A stretch of DNA of 64,000 nt from Tethya wilhelma (GCA_964030475.1 CAXIPT010000002.1:15635566-15699565), one strand, 5' to 3'; positions 22,601 to 33,804 are shown, counted from the stretch's first letter. The notes: generated from the letters alone by a model not told the origin. A program made the numbers and translations.

Positions 22601-23554
22601 TGAAGAGATGTTAGAACAAAACGTCATCCAACCGTCTACTAGTCCCTGGGCCAGCCCAGTAGTGATTGTTCGCAAGAAGGATGGGGGACTAAGATTTTGT
22701 ATTGACCATCGACGTCTGAACTCTATCACAAAGATGGATGTATTCCCCTTACCCCGTATCGACGATACACTTGACCTGTTGTCAGAGAATAAGTACTTCT
22801 CAACCCTCGATCTGGCGTCAGGCTACTGGCAAGTCCGAATGGATCCTGATTCTCAAGAGAAGACGGCTTTTGCCACGACCACAGGATTGTATGAGTTTAT
22901 TTCCATGCCCTTCGGACTAACTAATGCTCCAGCCACATTTCAACGTTTGATGGAGATTGTGCTCAAAGGTTTGGCTCGTGAATGCTGTATGGTCTACCTT
23001 GATGACATTTTGGTCATGGGTAGGACGTTTGAGGAGCACCTAGACAACTTGAGGAAAGTCTTTGCAAGACTGCGGGAAGCCAAGCTAACTCTCAAGCCGA
23101 AGAAATGTCTCTTCATCCGAGAGACCGTTGAGTTCCTTGGTCACCTAGTGTCTGCGGATGGGATTGCTGCTGATCCTAGGAAGATTGAAGCTGTTCGTGA
23201 ATACCCTGTTCCTCAAGATGTTCGATCACTGCGTTCCTTTCTGGGACTTGCTTCTTATTACAGAAGATTCATTCCCAACTTCTCCAAAGTTGCTGCTCCT
23301 CTATTCTCACTAACTCGTCAAGATGTACCATTTGACTGGTCAAGTGATTGTCAGGAAGCCTTTGAACACTTGAAGGGCCTACTCACTACCTCACCTGTGC
23401 TAGTGTTTCCTGATTTTTCTAAAGAGTTTCTTCTTGAGACTGATGCGTCTGCTAGTGGGCTCGGAGCTGTACTTGCCCAGAGACAAGAGAACAACAAAGT
23501 CCAACCCATTGCTTATGCGAGTCGTACTCTCCAACCGAATGAAAAGAATTATGG
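19626..23554 (+). CDS. Ty3-type retrotransposon Gag-Pol, truncated in RNase H
   Basis: The open frame has no usable ATG before 19626 (MANKTTKASLEGE). Residues 1-170 are a long charged coiled coil. A Gag capsid-like region (FPEWLEQFEMVSSLACWNDQ, RLKGSAYAFYRA) lies near 315-440, a CCHC knuckle CFKCGMIGHYQRNC at about 510, an aspartic protease ALLDTGSPTS at about 617-626, and reverse transcriptase with FSTLDLASGYWQV, MPFGLTNAPATFQR and the catalytic YLDD near 1124. RNase H begins at ETDASASGLGAVL and stops at NEKNY, where an N (23555) joins unrelated Helentron sequence. Integrase and 3' LTR are missing. Gag and Pol share one frame with no shift. The frame is intact to the break, which suggests a young copy. 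Confidence 0.9.
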
Positions 23555-23967
23555 NACCCTCGGCGTGCGTGCGTAGGGTTACAGTAGTCGTTTTGTGTGT
23601 GTGTGCGTCTGTCTGTTATGGGATAATCTGGAGAACGGCAACTCTATGGTCAAAATGGATGGTACTTATGTTCATGAATCGAAGTTATCTTGAAATATTA
23701 TGTTTGGCATCTTGCAAAACGCTGTAGTTTTTGAGATTTGAGGCTTCGTACTTTTGTACATGTATTGAAGCGTAAGGCTTACGCCACGCCTATTGTATAC
23801 GGCCAAGTAGGTGTGCGGTATTTAGAAATTACACGTGGTCTGACTGCTTTTGCGAGCCCTTACTGTGTTCTTCGTAGATATCTGCTTTAATCCGCTGATT
23901 GGGTGTTCTTTGAGTTGTGAGTTGCTATATCTTGTACTCTGCTAGCAATTTTGTCGTGTTTGAATCA

Positions 23968-24511
23968 TGCCTAGCAAAATTTGTCCTGAATGTTCCTGTG
24001 TTAACCATATCAGAAGATTGTGTTGTGATTGTGGCCATGTGTTTGCATTAAGGCGTACCAAGAGAGTTCATGTGCCTAGTAGGAAGTATCAAATGCAAGC
24101 CCTAAGATCAATGGAGGGTATGTGTGATAAAGTGAATCGTTGAAACCAAGACAAGAAATGTACAGCTGCCAAAAGAGCTAGTGAAACAGAGCAACAGAAA
24201 GCTTATCGTAGAGTAAGTGATAGTAGGTCAAAAGTATCCAAGCGTGCTAAGCAGCAGAGAGTTGATCGTAGATTTAGCAATAAGTTTCGTATGGCATCCA
24301 AATGATCAAATGAAAGTGATACGGTCAAGCAACAGTATAAAGCTCAGAATAAACAGGCTATGGCATTCAAAAGAGCAAATGAAAGTGATGTTGTCAAGCA
24401 ACAGTATAGAACTCAGAATAAACAGGCTATGGCATCCAAACGAGCATCAAGTGTCTCTATAGAATCAGCAATTGACAGCTTTTTGTCTAAAGTTAAGACC
24501 GGTCCAGACTA
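23968..24511 (+). pseudogene. Helentron copy 2 N-terminal zinc-finger region, with stops
   Basis: ATG at 23968 opens ICPECSCVNHIRRLCCDCGHVF, parallel to copy 1. TGA at about 24142 (after KVNR) and at about 24303 (after RMASK) break the frame. Between them lies sequence absent from copy 1 (KRASETEQQKAYRRVSDSRS), followed by only about two full 23-residue units (KQAMAFKRANESDVVKQQY). It ends GPDY at the MITE border, and the partner VCMSCH starts at 25191. Fewer repeat units than copy 1. Confidence 0.75.
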
Positions 24512-25188
24512 CTCAGGTACATTAAGGCATGGTTTGCATATTAAGGCCTAATTAAAATTGAAATCAAAATATTTCAATCCAAGAATGAGCATACAATACC
24601 AAACTCAGAGACATGGTACATATCCAGGATTTTAACGTCCACACAAAGTTTGATAGTCATGTGACCTCGAATAATTGCATAATTAAGCTTTTTCTCCTTT
24701 TGTTCTAGGAGTTAGGGTTCCCATGGAGATATTGGTCCCATATTTGGGTGATGTGTTAATTAAGTTAATTAATAATTAACTACCAGAGCGCATAATTAAT
24801 TAGTGCATAATTAATTAGTTATGACAAATTTCTAATTAAAGAGCATCATCTTTAAAATTATTTTTTTCCATAACTCATTAATTATGCGCTAATTAATTAT
24901 GCGCTCGGGTAGTTAATTAATAATTAATTTAATTAACATGTTCACAAAATATTAGCTTGATACCATCCTTGGAAGATCAACTCCTCCAGCACCAAAAAAA
25001 CTCAATATACAACCTTGAATTATGCGCATATTTATTGTCACATGACCACTAAACTCAAGGAAAACTTGAAAATTACTAAGTTAAATTAACATACCAAGTT
25101 TGGTGTTCAACAATGCTACCTAGGGGCAGATATACAATTTTTATCTTGAAAAACTGAATTAACACAGTCATGCCTTAGTGCCCCTGAG
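24512..25188. mobile_element. TA-flanked foldback MITE, 677 bp
   Basis: Ends CTCAGGTACATTAAGGCATG and inverted CTCAGGGGCACTAAGGCATG; TA at 24510-24511 and 25189-25190. The centre (24765-24950) is a near-perfect palindrome of AATTAATTA steps. It splits a CxxC pair of the Helentron protein (GPDY before, VCMSC after) at a different CxxC from the MITE in copy 1. Confidence 0.85.
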
Positions 25189-25190
25189 TA

Positions 25191-26526
25191 TGTGTGCATG
25201 TCCTGCCATAGAATGATGTATCGTCAAAGTGTTGTAGACTTCCAAAGAGACAAGTATGTCAAGGCTAGTGATGATGTGCTAGAAAATGTGTTTAGTCCAA
25301 AGCATAAGCGTGTCAGTCCAAATGGAAAGTGTTATGTATGCAAAACTTGTCATTCAGCTTTGTCCAGAGGTAGCATGCCCCTATTGTCTAAAGCTAATGG
25401 GCTAGAATTGTGTACTGTTCCCCCTGAGCTATCATGTTTGAATGAGCTAGAAGCCAGATTGATTTCACTGCGTGTTCCATTCATGAAGATGGTAGCATTA
25501 CCTTCTGGCAAACAGAGATGTATCCATGGTCCAGCAGTTAATGTTCCTACGAAGATAGATAATGTGTGCACTGTGTTGCCTCGGTTGCCTTCCCAGTCTG
25601 AACTGATTCCACTGAAGTTCAAACGTAAGCTTGTGTACAAAGGACACTACATGTATGGCTATGTAACTCCTGAGAAGCTAATTAATGCCTTGAAGTGGTT
25701 GAAAGCCAATAATCCACTCTATGAAGACATATCTATTAACACTGATTGGGTTGATGATGCAATCTGTAATGATCCTGAATTGTTCACTAGTCTACTTAAT
25801 CTTCCTGACACACAGCCTAATGAATGTGATACACAGCTTGATCGATATAATAATACACAACCTGATAACGTGGAAAGTGAGCCTAGCCCCCAGAAACAAG
25901 CAACTAATTGTATACAATCTACCTTGAATTCAATCCATGAACCCATGGATATTGATGAACCATGTTTTGATGACAGTGATGATGAGCATGCCCAACTGAT
26001 AAGAGCACTTGAATCCCTCAGAGTTGAAGCAAGCAGAAATGGTTTTCAAATTGATGATGTGTCTGCAAATGGAGACTGTGTATACAATTCAGTATTAGTC
26101 CAACTAACAGCTCTAGGTGTATGTAATGCCTGCAATAGTAGTGAACTGAGACAAATGGTAGCAGATCATTTAACAAACCATAAAGATGACTACTGTCACT
26201 TTGTATCTGAAGCCATTGAAACTGACAATAGATACAATGCTGATACTGAAGCCCCTAATGAAGATGATGCCCTCATAGCTGCAGAAACAGACCCTGATAG
26301 AAGAACTGAGTTGTTGTGGAACAAGTTTGTCAGTAGAGTCAGAGGTGGTGCCTGGGGAGACAATATTGTCATTGCAGCATTAAGTAGCATGTTTAATATA
26401 ACAATCAAAGTCTTGACTGTAACTGATCAGTATACAAACACTGTTGCTATAACTCCCATGAGTGGTGTGAGTCAGAATGAAGTAAATGTTGGCCTTGTCA
26501 TGCAGTACCATTATGTTGCTCTAGTG
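25191..26526 (+). CDS. Helentron copy 2 zinc-ribbon and OTU segment
   Basis: The frame runs VCMSCHRMMYRQS, GKCYVCKTCHSALSRGS (intact here, MITE-split in copy 1), the conserved LSCLNELEARLISLR region, an acidic linker, and the OTU domain with SANGDCVYNSV and final YHYVALV. It reads open up to the N at 26527. After the N the sequence does not continue as Helentron Rep, so the element is truncated by the join. Confidence 0.85.
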
Positions 26527-26527
26527 N

Positions 26528-27251
26528 GAGCTCATATGCTAAGTTGCAGAAGTCTGGTATGCCTTTGTCTGTATGCATTTGCCTACAAAGCAAAGGACTT
26601 CTACTAGATACTGCCCAATGGACAGCAAGACAAACCAATGGAGGATTCTCAGTGTCCTTCTTCTGGCCAGCCCTGAGCCCTGAAAATGTTAATGCTAAGC
26701 TAAGAAAGAAGACAAGGAAGAGAAGGAGAAAGGCTAAGGCTCAACCTTCCAGAGATCAGGGAGCAATTGAGGCCCATTCAACTGCAAGCAAGCTCAAACC
26801 TTCCATGAAATCCAATCCAGCTTCATCAACTCCAATTACTGCCCATCCTGAGAGCTTACAGGAAAATATCAAACCAACTACTCTTTCTGCTAAACCAATT
26901 CCTTGCACCAAGCCATCTGATTGTTCACCACCACACGCTCGGACTATAGACTTGACAACCTGTAATTCTGTAGCATATGAAATGAGGAATGGTGTATCTG
27001 GGGTGAAGTATACAGAGACTGATGGAACAGAGGAGTGGACTCCTGTCAAGAAGTCGAGAAGATGTAAGCAGTCTCCACTCCAGGCTACCTCAGACTCTAG
27101 TAGTGACTCTGAGCTTGATGTCTCGTGCTCTCGTATGGTGCAGTATAATGAATGCAATGGAACTCTTGGAATCACAATTTATCGTAGGAATGCTAAATGG
27201 GAACCCATTACACCAGGCCCAGTTGCTTCACGTACACGTAGCAAGACTTAG
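26528..27251 (+). CDS. Retroelement-like protein C-terminus with two WTP repeats
   Basis: The frame (YAKLQKSGMPLSVCICLQSK) is open from the N at 26527 to TAG at 27251. It has a hydrophobic patch (GGFSVSFFWPALSP), a very basic run (LRKKTRKRRRKAK), a Ser/Pro/Thr-rich middle, and two copies of a loose unit: SVAYEMRNGVSGVKY then EEWTPVKK, and MVQYNECNGTLGITIY then KWEPITPG. It ends ASRTRSKT. I recall similar WTP-ending proteins near non-LTR elements, but no domain is recognised with confidence. The start is lost at the N. Confidence 0.4.
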
Positions 27252-27429
27252 CAACCATTGCTTTTTGTTTGTTTGTCCAGGCTGCCTGTTTAATCAGGTT
27301 GACCTTCAGTATGCCTGTCTAGTTAACTGACACTCAGAATACACTCATTGTTTCTCAATGTCTTAACTATTGTCGTATTACTATGTGTACTGTAAAGCAA
27401 TATTATTAATAATAATAATAATAAGCAGG

Positions 27430-28172
27430 CTGCAAGTGTTGGGAGAAATATACTGTGATCTATGTCTGAATGCTACCATTGCAGGTTCAACACCTATCTT
27501 GGGTGAAATGCCAGCGGCAGCTGAATTACCAGCCAACTTACCATCACTGGCCGAGCCTCCTGCTCTGCAGACGGGGCCAACAGGATCCGGAGCAGCAGGA
27601 AATGCACCACTGTTAAGCACAGGAGCAGCAGCAACGGCAGTGTCTTCAAGCGCAGTGCTGTCCTGTTTCACAGACCAGAGTCCGCTGGCATCCGTTCTCT
27701 CATCCAGTGTGCAGCAGCCAGCCGAAGTGTCATTGGGCCGCGGGATCCCAACGCTACCCAAGAAAATTGCAGACCGTATCCTGGCATGGGAATTCGTCGA
27801 CTTCGGAGAGCTGCCACCGGCTCGGGCTAGCCTTCCAAAAGGCTCACTTTCGGTGGCTCCGTCTCCGAACATATTGCTGATTCAGGCAGCTGACTCACTG
27901 AAATCGAGCCGCCGCCTGATACCTGACATCACCACATGGGTTAGGTGCTTCGGCATCTACGCGGGGGTCCTCGCCACCCGCTTCCCAGGAGTCATGCCGG
28001 AAATGATGGCCTATATGAGGGAGATTATACGAGCGAGCAGCCAGTTTAAGTGGCCATCATGGATAGTCTACGACACTAATTACCGCCGGGCAATGGCCGC
28101 CACGAAATCAAGAGACTGGTCCAAGGTGGACCCGAGCATTTACTCCAGGTCCTTCACCGGGTGGGCCAAGAG
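27430..28172 (+). pseudogene. DIRS-type ORF1 (Gag-like) fragment, copy 1
   Basis: After a candidate acceptor at an (AAT)n-AAGCAG stretch (27425), the frame reads LGEIYCDLCLN, a Pro/Ala/Ser-rich spacer (GEMPAAAELPANLPSLAEPP), then a conserved block: DRILAWEFVDFGELPPA, TTWVRCFGIYAGVLA, KWPSWIVYDTNYRRAMAATK, WSKVDPSIYSRSFTGWAK. The N at 28173 cuts it before the cysteine region present in copy 2. This block matches ORF1 of tyrosine-recombinase (DIRS/Ngaro) retrotransposons as I know them. Such elements carry reverse transcriptase and a recombinase instead of an integrase; neither is in the window. Confidence 0.55.
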
Positions 28173-28173
28173 N

Positions 28174-28467
28174 CGCATCTTGTCATCATGTGAGTGTTAT
28201 AGTATAGATCTCAATTGACCGTCATTCACTTGCACACCACAGTTGTAGAAAACACTTCAAAGTCTCGATCAAGGAAGAAGAAACCTCCATTGGAAGTGAC
28301 TATAGGTGAGAGTATTGTGTATGTTGTGTGTGTTTGGGTTTTGGTTCCATTGTTTGTGTGCTTAAATGTAAAATATCTTTTTCTGACATTATAATAATGC
28401 AGGTAAACCCAGGAGACTAAGTAGCATTAAGTTGCGATGCATATTTCGAGAAACCACAACAGGCTGA
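28174..28467 (+). CDS. Small 3' exons of an unidentified gene
   Basis: Exon end 28174-28189 is followed by GTGAGTGT; exon 28243-28305 has acceptor CACCACAG and donor GTGAGAG; last exon 28403-28467 has acceptor ATAATGCAG. Phases agree: the last G of the middle exon joins GT of the next to make glycine, and the frame closes at TGA 28465-28467. It reads SKSRSRKKKPPLEVTI then KPRRLSSIKLRCIFRE, a basic tail. Upstream exons are lost at the N (28173). Host gene or transposon gene cannot be told. 28470-29330 shows only AT-rich sequence and a GGGAGG/poly-A tract near 29050-29090. Confidence 0.35.
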
Positions 28468-29339
28468 GGTGATTTAAACGGTGATGAAAAAGAGATCAGG
28501 TGGTATGATAGAAAGTGGATGAGTAAGTGGAAGGTTAATACTTGGGTTTATTTTGTTGGCAAGAAAAGGTATCATGGACTGAAATAGTACAGAAAACAGA
28601 CATCATTCTTGAACCAATCATGCTTGATACAAGCACAAAAATACCATTAGACACAAGTAAAGCATTGTATTTACATATGCAATTATGTAATATGACTATG
28701 TACACCCAGCCTTATTGTTTGCTTTATTGTTAACCTGTTATTGATAAACATTGTATCTTGATCTGCACATCTTTTATTCCATTTCTATATATCTTTTACT
28801 GCCATTTTTCATATTGCATTACACTAAAATAATTGAAATTTCAACACTGAGCAACATTAACATTTGTTAACTTTTCAATATTGAAATTTCAACATAGCAG
28901 GTTCTGTTGAAATAAAGGCACCGGTGGTGCTGCCTCGGCGCACTCTGTCACTTGCAACTTGTGATTAAGCAGCATAAATCACAGACAATGAACCAGATGA
29001 GCAATGCTATGATTATGGGCTACCTGAATCATGTAATAATGAGCATGCAGGGAGGGTGGGAGGGAGGGTAAAAAAAAAACCAAAAAAAAAACAAACACAC
29101 AACCCACCCCTGACATCCGCCATTGTCATATAGCAATAAATTTGGCTGTTGAGCAACATTCTCTTGCTCTCCTTTTCTACCTTATTTTTTATTATTTTTT
29201 TTAATACACTGAAGATACAATAGATCACTGTACTTTCATGATATACAAGTGCTAATAGATTGTCATGATAAGGCTAACAATACGTCGCTAGGCAGCCCGG
29301 CCTGCGTAACACAATAGGCCTATATACGTTTAGAGTCCG

Positions 29340-30352
29340 GTTCTTCGTCTCCTTACTAGTGACGAGAGTCCGTGGGCCCTCCACCTTGGGCTCCTGCGCC
29401 TCCCTCCTGTTTTGTGCACTTAGAGTGGTTACCGGAGCAAATCAGGCATATGTGCCTGAAACGGTACTGTGAAGCAAACTTGCAATCACCGTCGTACTTA
29501 TTGTACTTCAGACAGATTTGTTGGTGGCCACGACTCTGCGGGGTGGCTCTCCCTCGTACAGACTGACTAGCGGCTGGATGCTCTGCCTTCTATTTTCCCG
29601 TCTCCCTGCTGCCTGACCCGAATTGAATGGGCAGTCTGCCGAATCGTGTTCCAGCGACACACACCACTCACACCAGGAGGAGCTCTTGGCCCACCCGGTG
29701 AAGGACCTGGAATAAATGCTCGGATCCACCTTGGACCAGTCTCTTGATTTCGTGGCGGCCATTGCCCGGCGGTAATTAGTGTCGTAGATTATCCATGATG
29801 GCCACTTAAACTGGCTGCCCGCTCGTATAATCCCCCTCGTATAGGCCATCATTTCCGGCATGACTCCTGGGAAGCAGGTGGCGAGGACCCCCGCATAGAT
29901 GCCGAAGCACCTAACCCATGTGGTGATGTCAGGTATCAAGCGGCGGCTCGATTTCAGTGAGTCAGCTGCCTGAATAAGCAATATGTTTGGAGACAGAGCC
30001 ACCGAAAGTGAGCCTTTCGGGAGGCTAGCCCGAGCAGGTGGCAGCTCACCGAAGTCGACGAATTCCCATGCCAGGATACGGTCTGCCGTGGCCCAATGAC
30101 ACTTCGGCTGGCTATGAGAGAATGGATGCCAGCGGACTCTGGTCTGTGAAACAGGACAGCACTGTGCTTGAAGACACTGCCGTTGCTGCTGCTCCTGTGC
30201 TTAACAGGGGTGTTGACACTAGTGGCACATTTCCTGCTGCTCCAGATCCTGTTGGCCCCATCTGCACAGCGGCCAGTGATGGTAAGTGGCTGGTAGTTCA
30301 GTTGCCGCTGGCATTTCACCCAAGATAGGTGTTGAACCTGCAATGATAGCAT
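29340..30352 (-). pseudogene. DIRS-type ORF1 copy 2 (minus strand), frameshifted
   Basis: Reads minus from about 30352. The first part is in a shifted frame relative to copy 1 and has small deletions; from 30002 the good frame runs SPNILLIQAADSLKSSRRL ... YSRSFTGWAK and then the part lost in copy 1: SSSWCEWCVSLEHDSADC. A frameshift near 29520 leads to a second cysteine/histidine cluster in the next frame (CLKYNKYDGDC, YRFRHICLICSGNHSKC). The C-C-H-C pattern at the end of ORF1 is usual for DIRS-like elements. Opposite in orientation to the first copy, 1.2 kb away. Confidence 0.6.
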
Positions 30353-30967
30353 TCAGACATAGATCATATATTTCTCCCAACGCTTGCAGCCTGCTTATCT
30401 CCCCTTTTTTTTTTTTTTGATGTTATCAGCATCAGCTGAATCATCAAGATTGCCCCCACCCTTATCACCGCCATTGCGATAGCGATCATCGCTATCACTG
30501 CTATTAGCCCATATCTCCAGCCATCTACAAGCTACATGAGCTTTGGCCCTACCTAGCTAGCCTGCCGTTGCCTCGCTGCCTTTTGACTCTAGAGCTGCGG
30601 AGCCCTGACAACAAGCTGTTGCATCTGCCCTGGCCATTAACTGCATGCTCAATCAAGCATCCTTCCAGCGCTTTGCTTCCTTGCCCCCAACAACCTGCTG
30701 TTATTCGCTATATACTGTTTCCGCTTCTCTCTTTTTTTCTTTTTTTTTTACCTTTTGTTGGCTCAGCTTGCTAGCCGCTTGAACAAATTAAGCATACGTG
30801 AAAGAGATATACCGAATCTGCACATAGCTACACTAGCTACCTAAATATAACTTATTTCTACCACTTATGATAACCTCTACGGTAAATAGATTACGCTCGC
30901 AGGGAGCGTGGAAACTCTTAAAATTACTATTGTATATAGCAAAGACAAAACATTACTCAAACTCACT

Positions 30968-31108
30968 CGAAGATGATTGACCAGCAGCGAGCTGTTCCTC
31001 CACTCTTGCCGAAATAGCCTGCACAACTGCGTCAGGTGGAGGTTCCAGGAGTTCGGCCGCCGCCTGAGGCTGTGGCGTAGTACTAGAAGAAGTGCTTCCA
31101 GACGACAT
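30968..31108 (-). CDS. Likely first exon of DIRS-type ORF1 copy 2
   Basis: ATG at 31108 opens MSSGSTSSSTTPQPQAAAEL, then a helical ARVEEQLAAGQSSSS stretch, with a GTGAGTTT donor on the minus strand near 30971. The remainder of the ORF1 would start after an acceptor near 30400. The start lies at the edge of the direct repeat 31109-31258, as expected if that repeat is the element terminus. 30400-30950 is pyrimidine-rich with no other gene seen. Confidence 0.35.
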
Positions 31109-31475
31109 AGTTTTAACGCTTAGTCGGGACCTTGGCCAGTGCAAAGCTCAGAGCATCAAATTCTTACAGTGCTGCACAGGAGCAGAATAACTTGGTTGCC
31201 AGTGCCTACGGTAGGATATACCAATCGCGTGCCTGCATGCCTCTGACCGATCCAGCTCAATGTGTTATACAACCATAATCTTATCAATATCAAATTATCA
31301 ATACAATCAATCCAGTTTAAAGGGTGGGAGGGAGGGTTTTAACGCTTAGTCGGGACCTTGGCCAGTGCAAAGCTCAGAGCATCAAATGCTGCACAGGAGC
31401 AGAATAACTCGGTTGCCAGTGCCTACGGTACGATATACCAATCGCACGCCTGCATGCTTCTGACCAATCCAGCTC
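31109..31475. repeat. Two direct copies of a 140-bp terminal-type repeat
   Basis: TTTTAACGCTTAGTCGGGAC begins copies at 31111 and 31337; both run to ATCCAGCTCC-like ends (31258 and 31475) with a 9-bp indel and few substitutions. They lie directly upstream of the ORF1 start on the minus strand, so they may be part of the split direct repeats that Ngaro/DIRS elements use. The segment 31476-31860 contains no recognisable gene. Confidence 0.7.
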
Positions 31476-31859
31476 CACCTATAATTAGGTAGCCGGCCTG
31501 CCAGCCTGCGCCCACCCCCTCAGATGTTAACCCGTTTTAACTTCGTTAAAACATAGCTTTGGGGACTCCTGGCTCTATTGTCCCGAATCATATGGGTATT
31601 GATTATTTGGCGGTATGCTCAGAGGAGGGCAAGCGCAGTCAAGCTGGCCGGCCATGATAGCACATAGCTCTGGCCAACTATCTAACTTGGCATGTGGAAG
31701 TTCACTGGTAAACACACAGACACAGCTAACTTGTAAGCTCAGAATTTTAGCTTGCAATCACTTACCTGTGCAAGCAACTAAGCCACACACTGGGCCAAGC
31801 ACATCACATCCAGAGGCTGAGTGCCTGAAGTCCAACTGTATTTCTAGATAATGCACACT

Positions 31860-32095
31860 AGGGTTATTGATGGGTGCGGTTTCGAAGGTAGGCGTTCAGA
31901 GAAGCACAAAAGCCTCGTATCTCAGAAACTACAGTGTCTTGCAAGATTCTACACAACCATTTTAAGATAATAAGTACCTTCGGTTTAGACCATATAGCTT
32001 CACATTATCCCGTAACAGACAGACGCACACACACAAGACGACTACCGTAACCCTCTGTACGTGATACTCACGCGCCGAGGCTTAATACACTAGTG
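31860..32095 (-). repeat. Helentron 5' terminal repeat, third dispersed copy
   Basis: On the minus strand it starts TTAAGCCTCGGCGCGTGAG and repeats the series GGGTTACGGTAGTCGTC, CTGTCTGTTACGGGATAAT, TCTTGCAAGACACTGTAG. A possible matching end (GCCTCGGCGC on plus) is at 28934-28943, so the DIRS piece could lie inside an old Helentron. 32100-32730 is AT-rich with GAAATTTCAA steps and no gene. Confidence 0.6.
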
Positions 32096-32737
32096 ATTTT
32101 GACTGTTGAAATTTTAACACACAGCTGCTAGGATTTAGTTGAAATTTTAACAATAATTTTTAACACTTGAAATTTCAACACATAGCAGAGTTCAATTGAA
32201 ATTTCAATAATTCTTGTTATTTTCTTTATCAAAACACAGAAGTTGAATTGAAATTTCAATAAAAAGAAGGATCCTTTGAAATTTTAAATACCAAGATTGA
32301 CTGTTTCATCAGCAGAATCTAAATTTGACTTAGTTAATGTCTATGAATGAATTCCTGGAACATTATACAAAAGTGTTGTAATATTGTGTATAATTGAAAC
32401 ATTCTCTTTCAACTGGCAAACTATGGATAATATTGAGTGAAATATTCTTAGTAAGCAACAAAAGTAGCTTTTCGTTTGATTCTTATCAAAATTAATGAAG
32501 GTAGTAACTTTATTGATGCATTTTTGTAAATATGTATTTCTTCAATAAATCTGCTCGTTTGGAATTCTATGTTGAAATCTGAATTGCTTGGAATCTGGAG
32601 ATTGTAATGAAATCAGAGCCAAGCTTTTTGCTCCTTAGTTTTTCATATCCAGGACTAGCAAATGATATATTCTCTGGAACTGGTTCGTGTGAAATTGTAA
32701 TAATTGTATAGACATGACCACTCAACATGATTATGTT

Positions 32738-33040
32738 TACAAGTTAAAAAAAAACATTGGAATTATATTGGGACACAAAAAAGGCAAAATTGTAAAAAAG
32801 AAAACAAGGTGGAATGACTGTTAGAGTGTGTACAGAATTCTTTCTGTATGAGCTGCATGTAATACTCCATATAGAGTCTCTCATTTTGCCCACAGTAACA
32901 GCCATTCCACCTTGTTTCCTTTCTTTTTACGATTTTAGCCATCCTCTTAAAATACTGGCAATGTTTTTGTTTTACTTATTTATTCTCATTTTTCCATAAT
33001 TCTATAAATAATATTTGAGTTTGTCAGTGTGTGTAGCTAG
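32738..33040 (+). mobile_element. TAGGAATGG-group MITE, diverged copy
   Basis: CAAGTTAAAAAAAAACATTG at 32738 pairs with the inverted stretch ending near 32985; the same TTCCATAATTCTATAAATAA tail and GTAGCTAGCTACTGAGC follow as in the 12.2 kb copy. Diverged by substitutions and small indels. 33040-33750 has no supported gene. Confidence 0.6.
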
Positions 33041-33804
33041 CTACTGAGCTATGCGGCTGCAAGTTGCAACCACATAAGAGACCAAAATTCTTACAAATCT
33101 TTGCAAACTGTCAAACATGCATGAAGTCAATAAATTTGTTGCTAACAAGAGGAATTTTGGTAGTTTGAAGCGTTTTTTAAAGTTAGAGGTTTTCAAGTGG
33201 GCGAGGATCAAAATAAAATATTTATAGGCTCATAGAAACTCTTGAGACTATCTCAAACCGAGAGGATTTGGTCTCAAAATGAATCATTATTGCTCAAAAG
33301 GGTCAAGGGTCAAATTCAGTAGCTCTCTAAAATGGATTTTTCTTCTGTTGCCACTCACTCACAGGGAACAACTACCAGAAAGCTTAAAGACAACAGATGA
33401 ACAAAAAAACGTACATTGAAAAAAAGAAAAAAACTGCCTATCAAGTCTGTAGAAGGCTTTTTTTTACTATGTATACACTTTTGACAACAACATTCTCTCA
33501 CAAACTCAGCATGATATTCAAGACACACAAACACCCTACAAGCTCACATACCTCACTGCCTCTCTCTCCTCTCCACCAGGAAAGAAAAATGGATTTTATA
33601 CAGCCCGGTCAAATTCAAGTTTTCCTGTACAGACTCACTTTGAGCTCACCTATGTGGCAGAGGGGTCAAAGGTCAGAGGTCAAAAGTCAAACACACTCAA
33701 TACACGCTTGGTTGGATACGCTCACCAAGCTTCGAAGTCACAGCTAGCACACACTTTTGGCTAGCCATCTTGCAAACTTACTTCTTTATCGTGTATACAG
33801 TAAC

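Larger units (their letters stand above)
23556..26526 (+). mobile_element. Helentron copy 2, 5' half only
   Basis: Begins right after the N at 23555 with CCCTCGGCGTGCG and the Helentron 5' repeat (GGGTTACAGTAGTCG, ATAATCTGGAGAACGGCAA). The coding part starts near 23968 and runs through OTU to YHYVALV at 26526, where the next N cuts it. Opposite in orientation to copy 1. The OTU part differs from copy 1 by only a few residues. Confidence 0.85.

Noticed and set aside
20177..22920. Several 60-130 codon frames overlapping Gag-Pol
   Set aside because: Shadows of the long Ty3 Gag-Pol frame.
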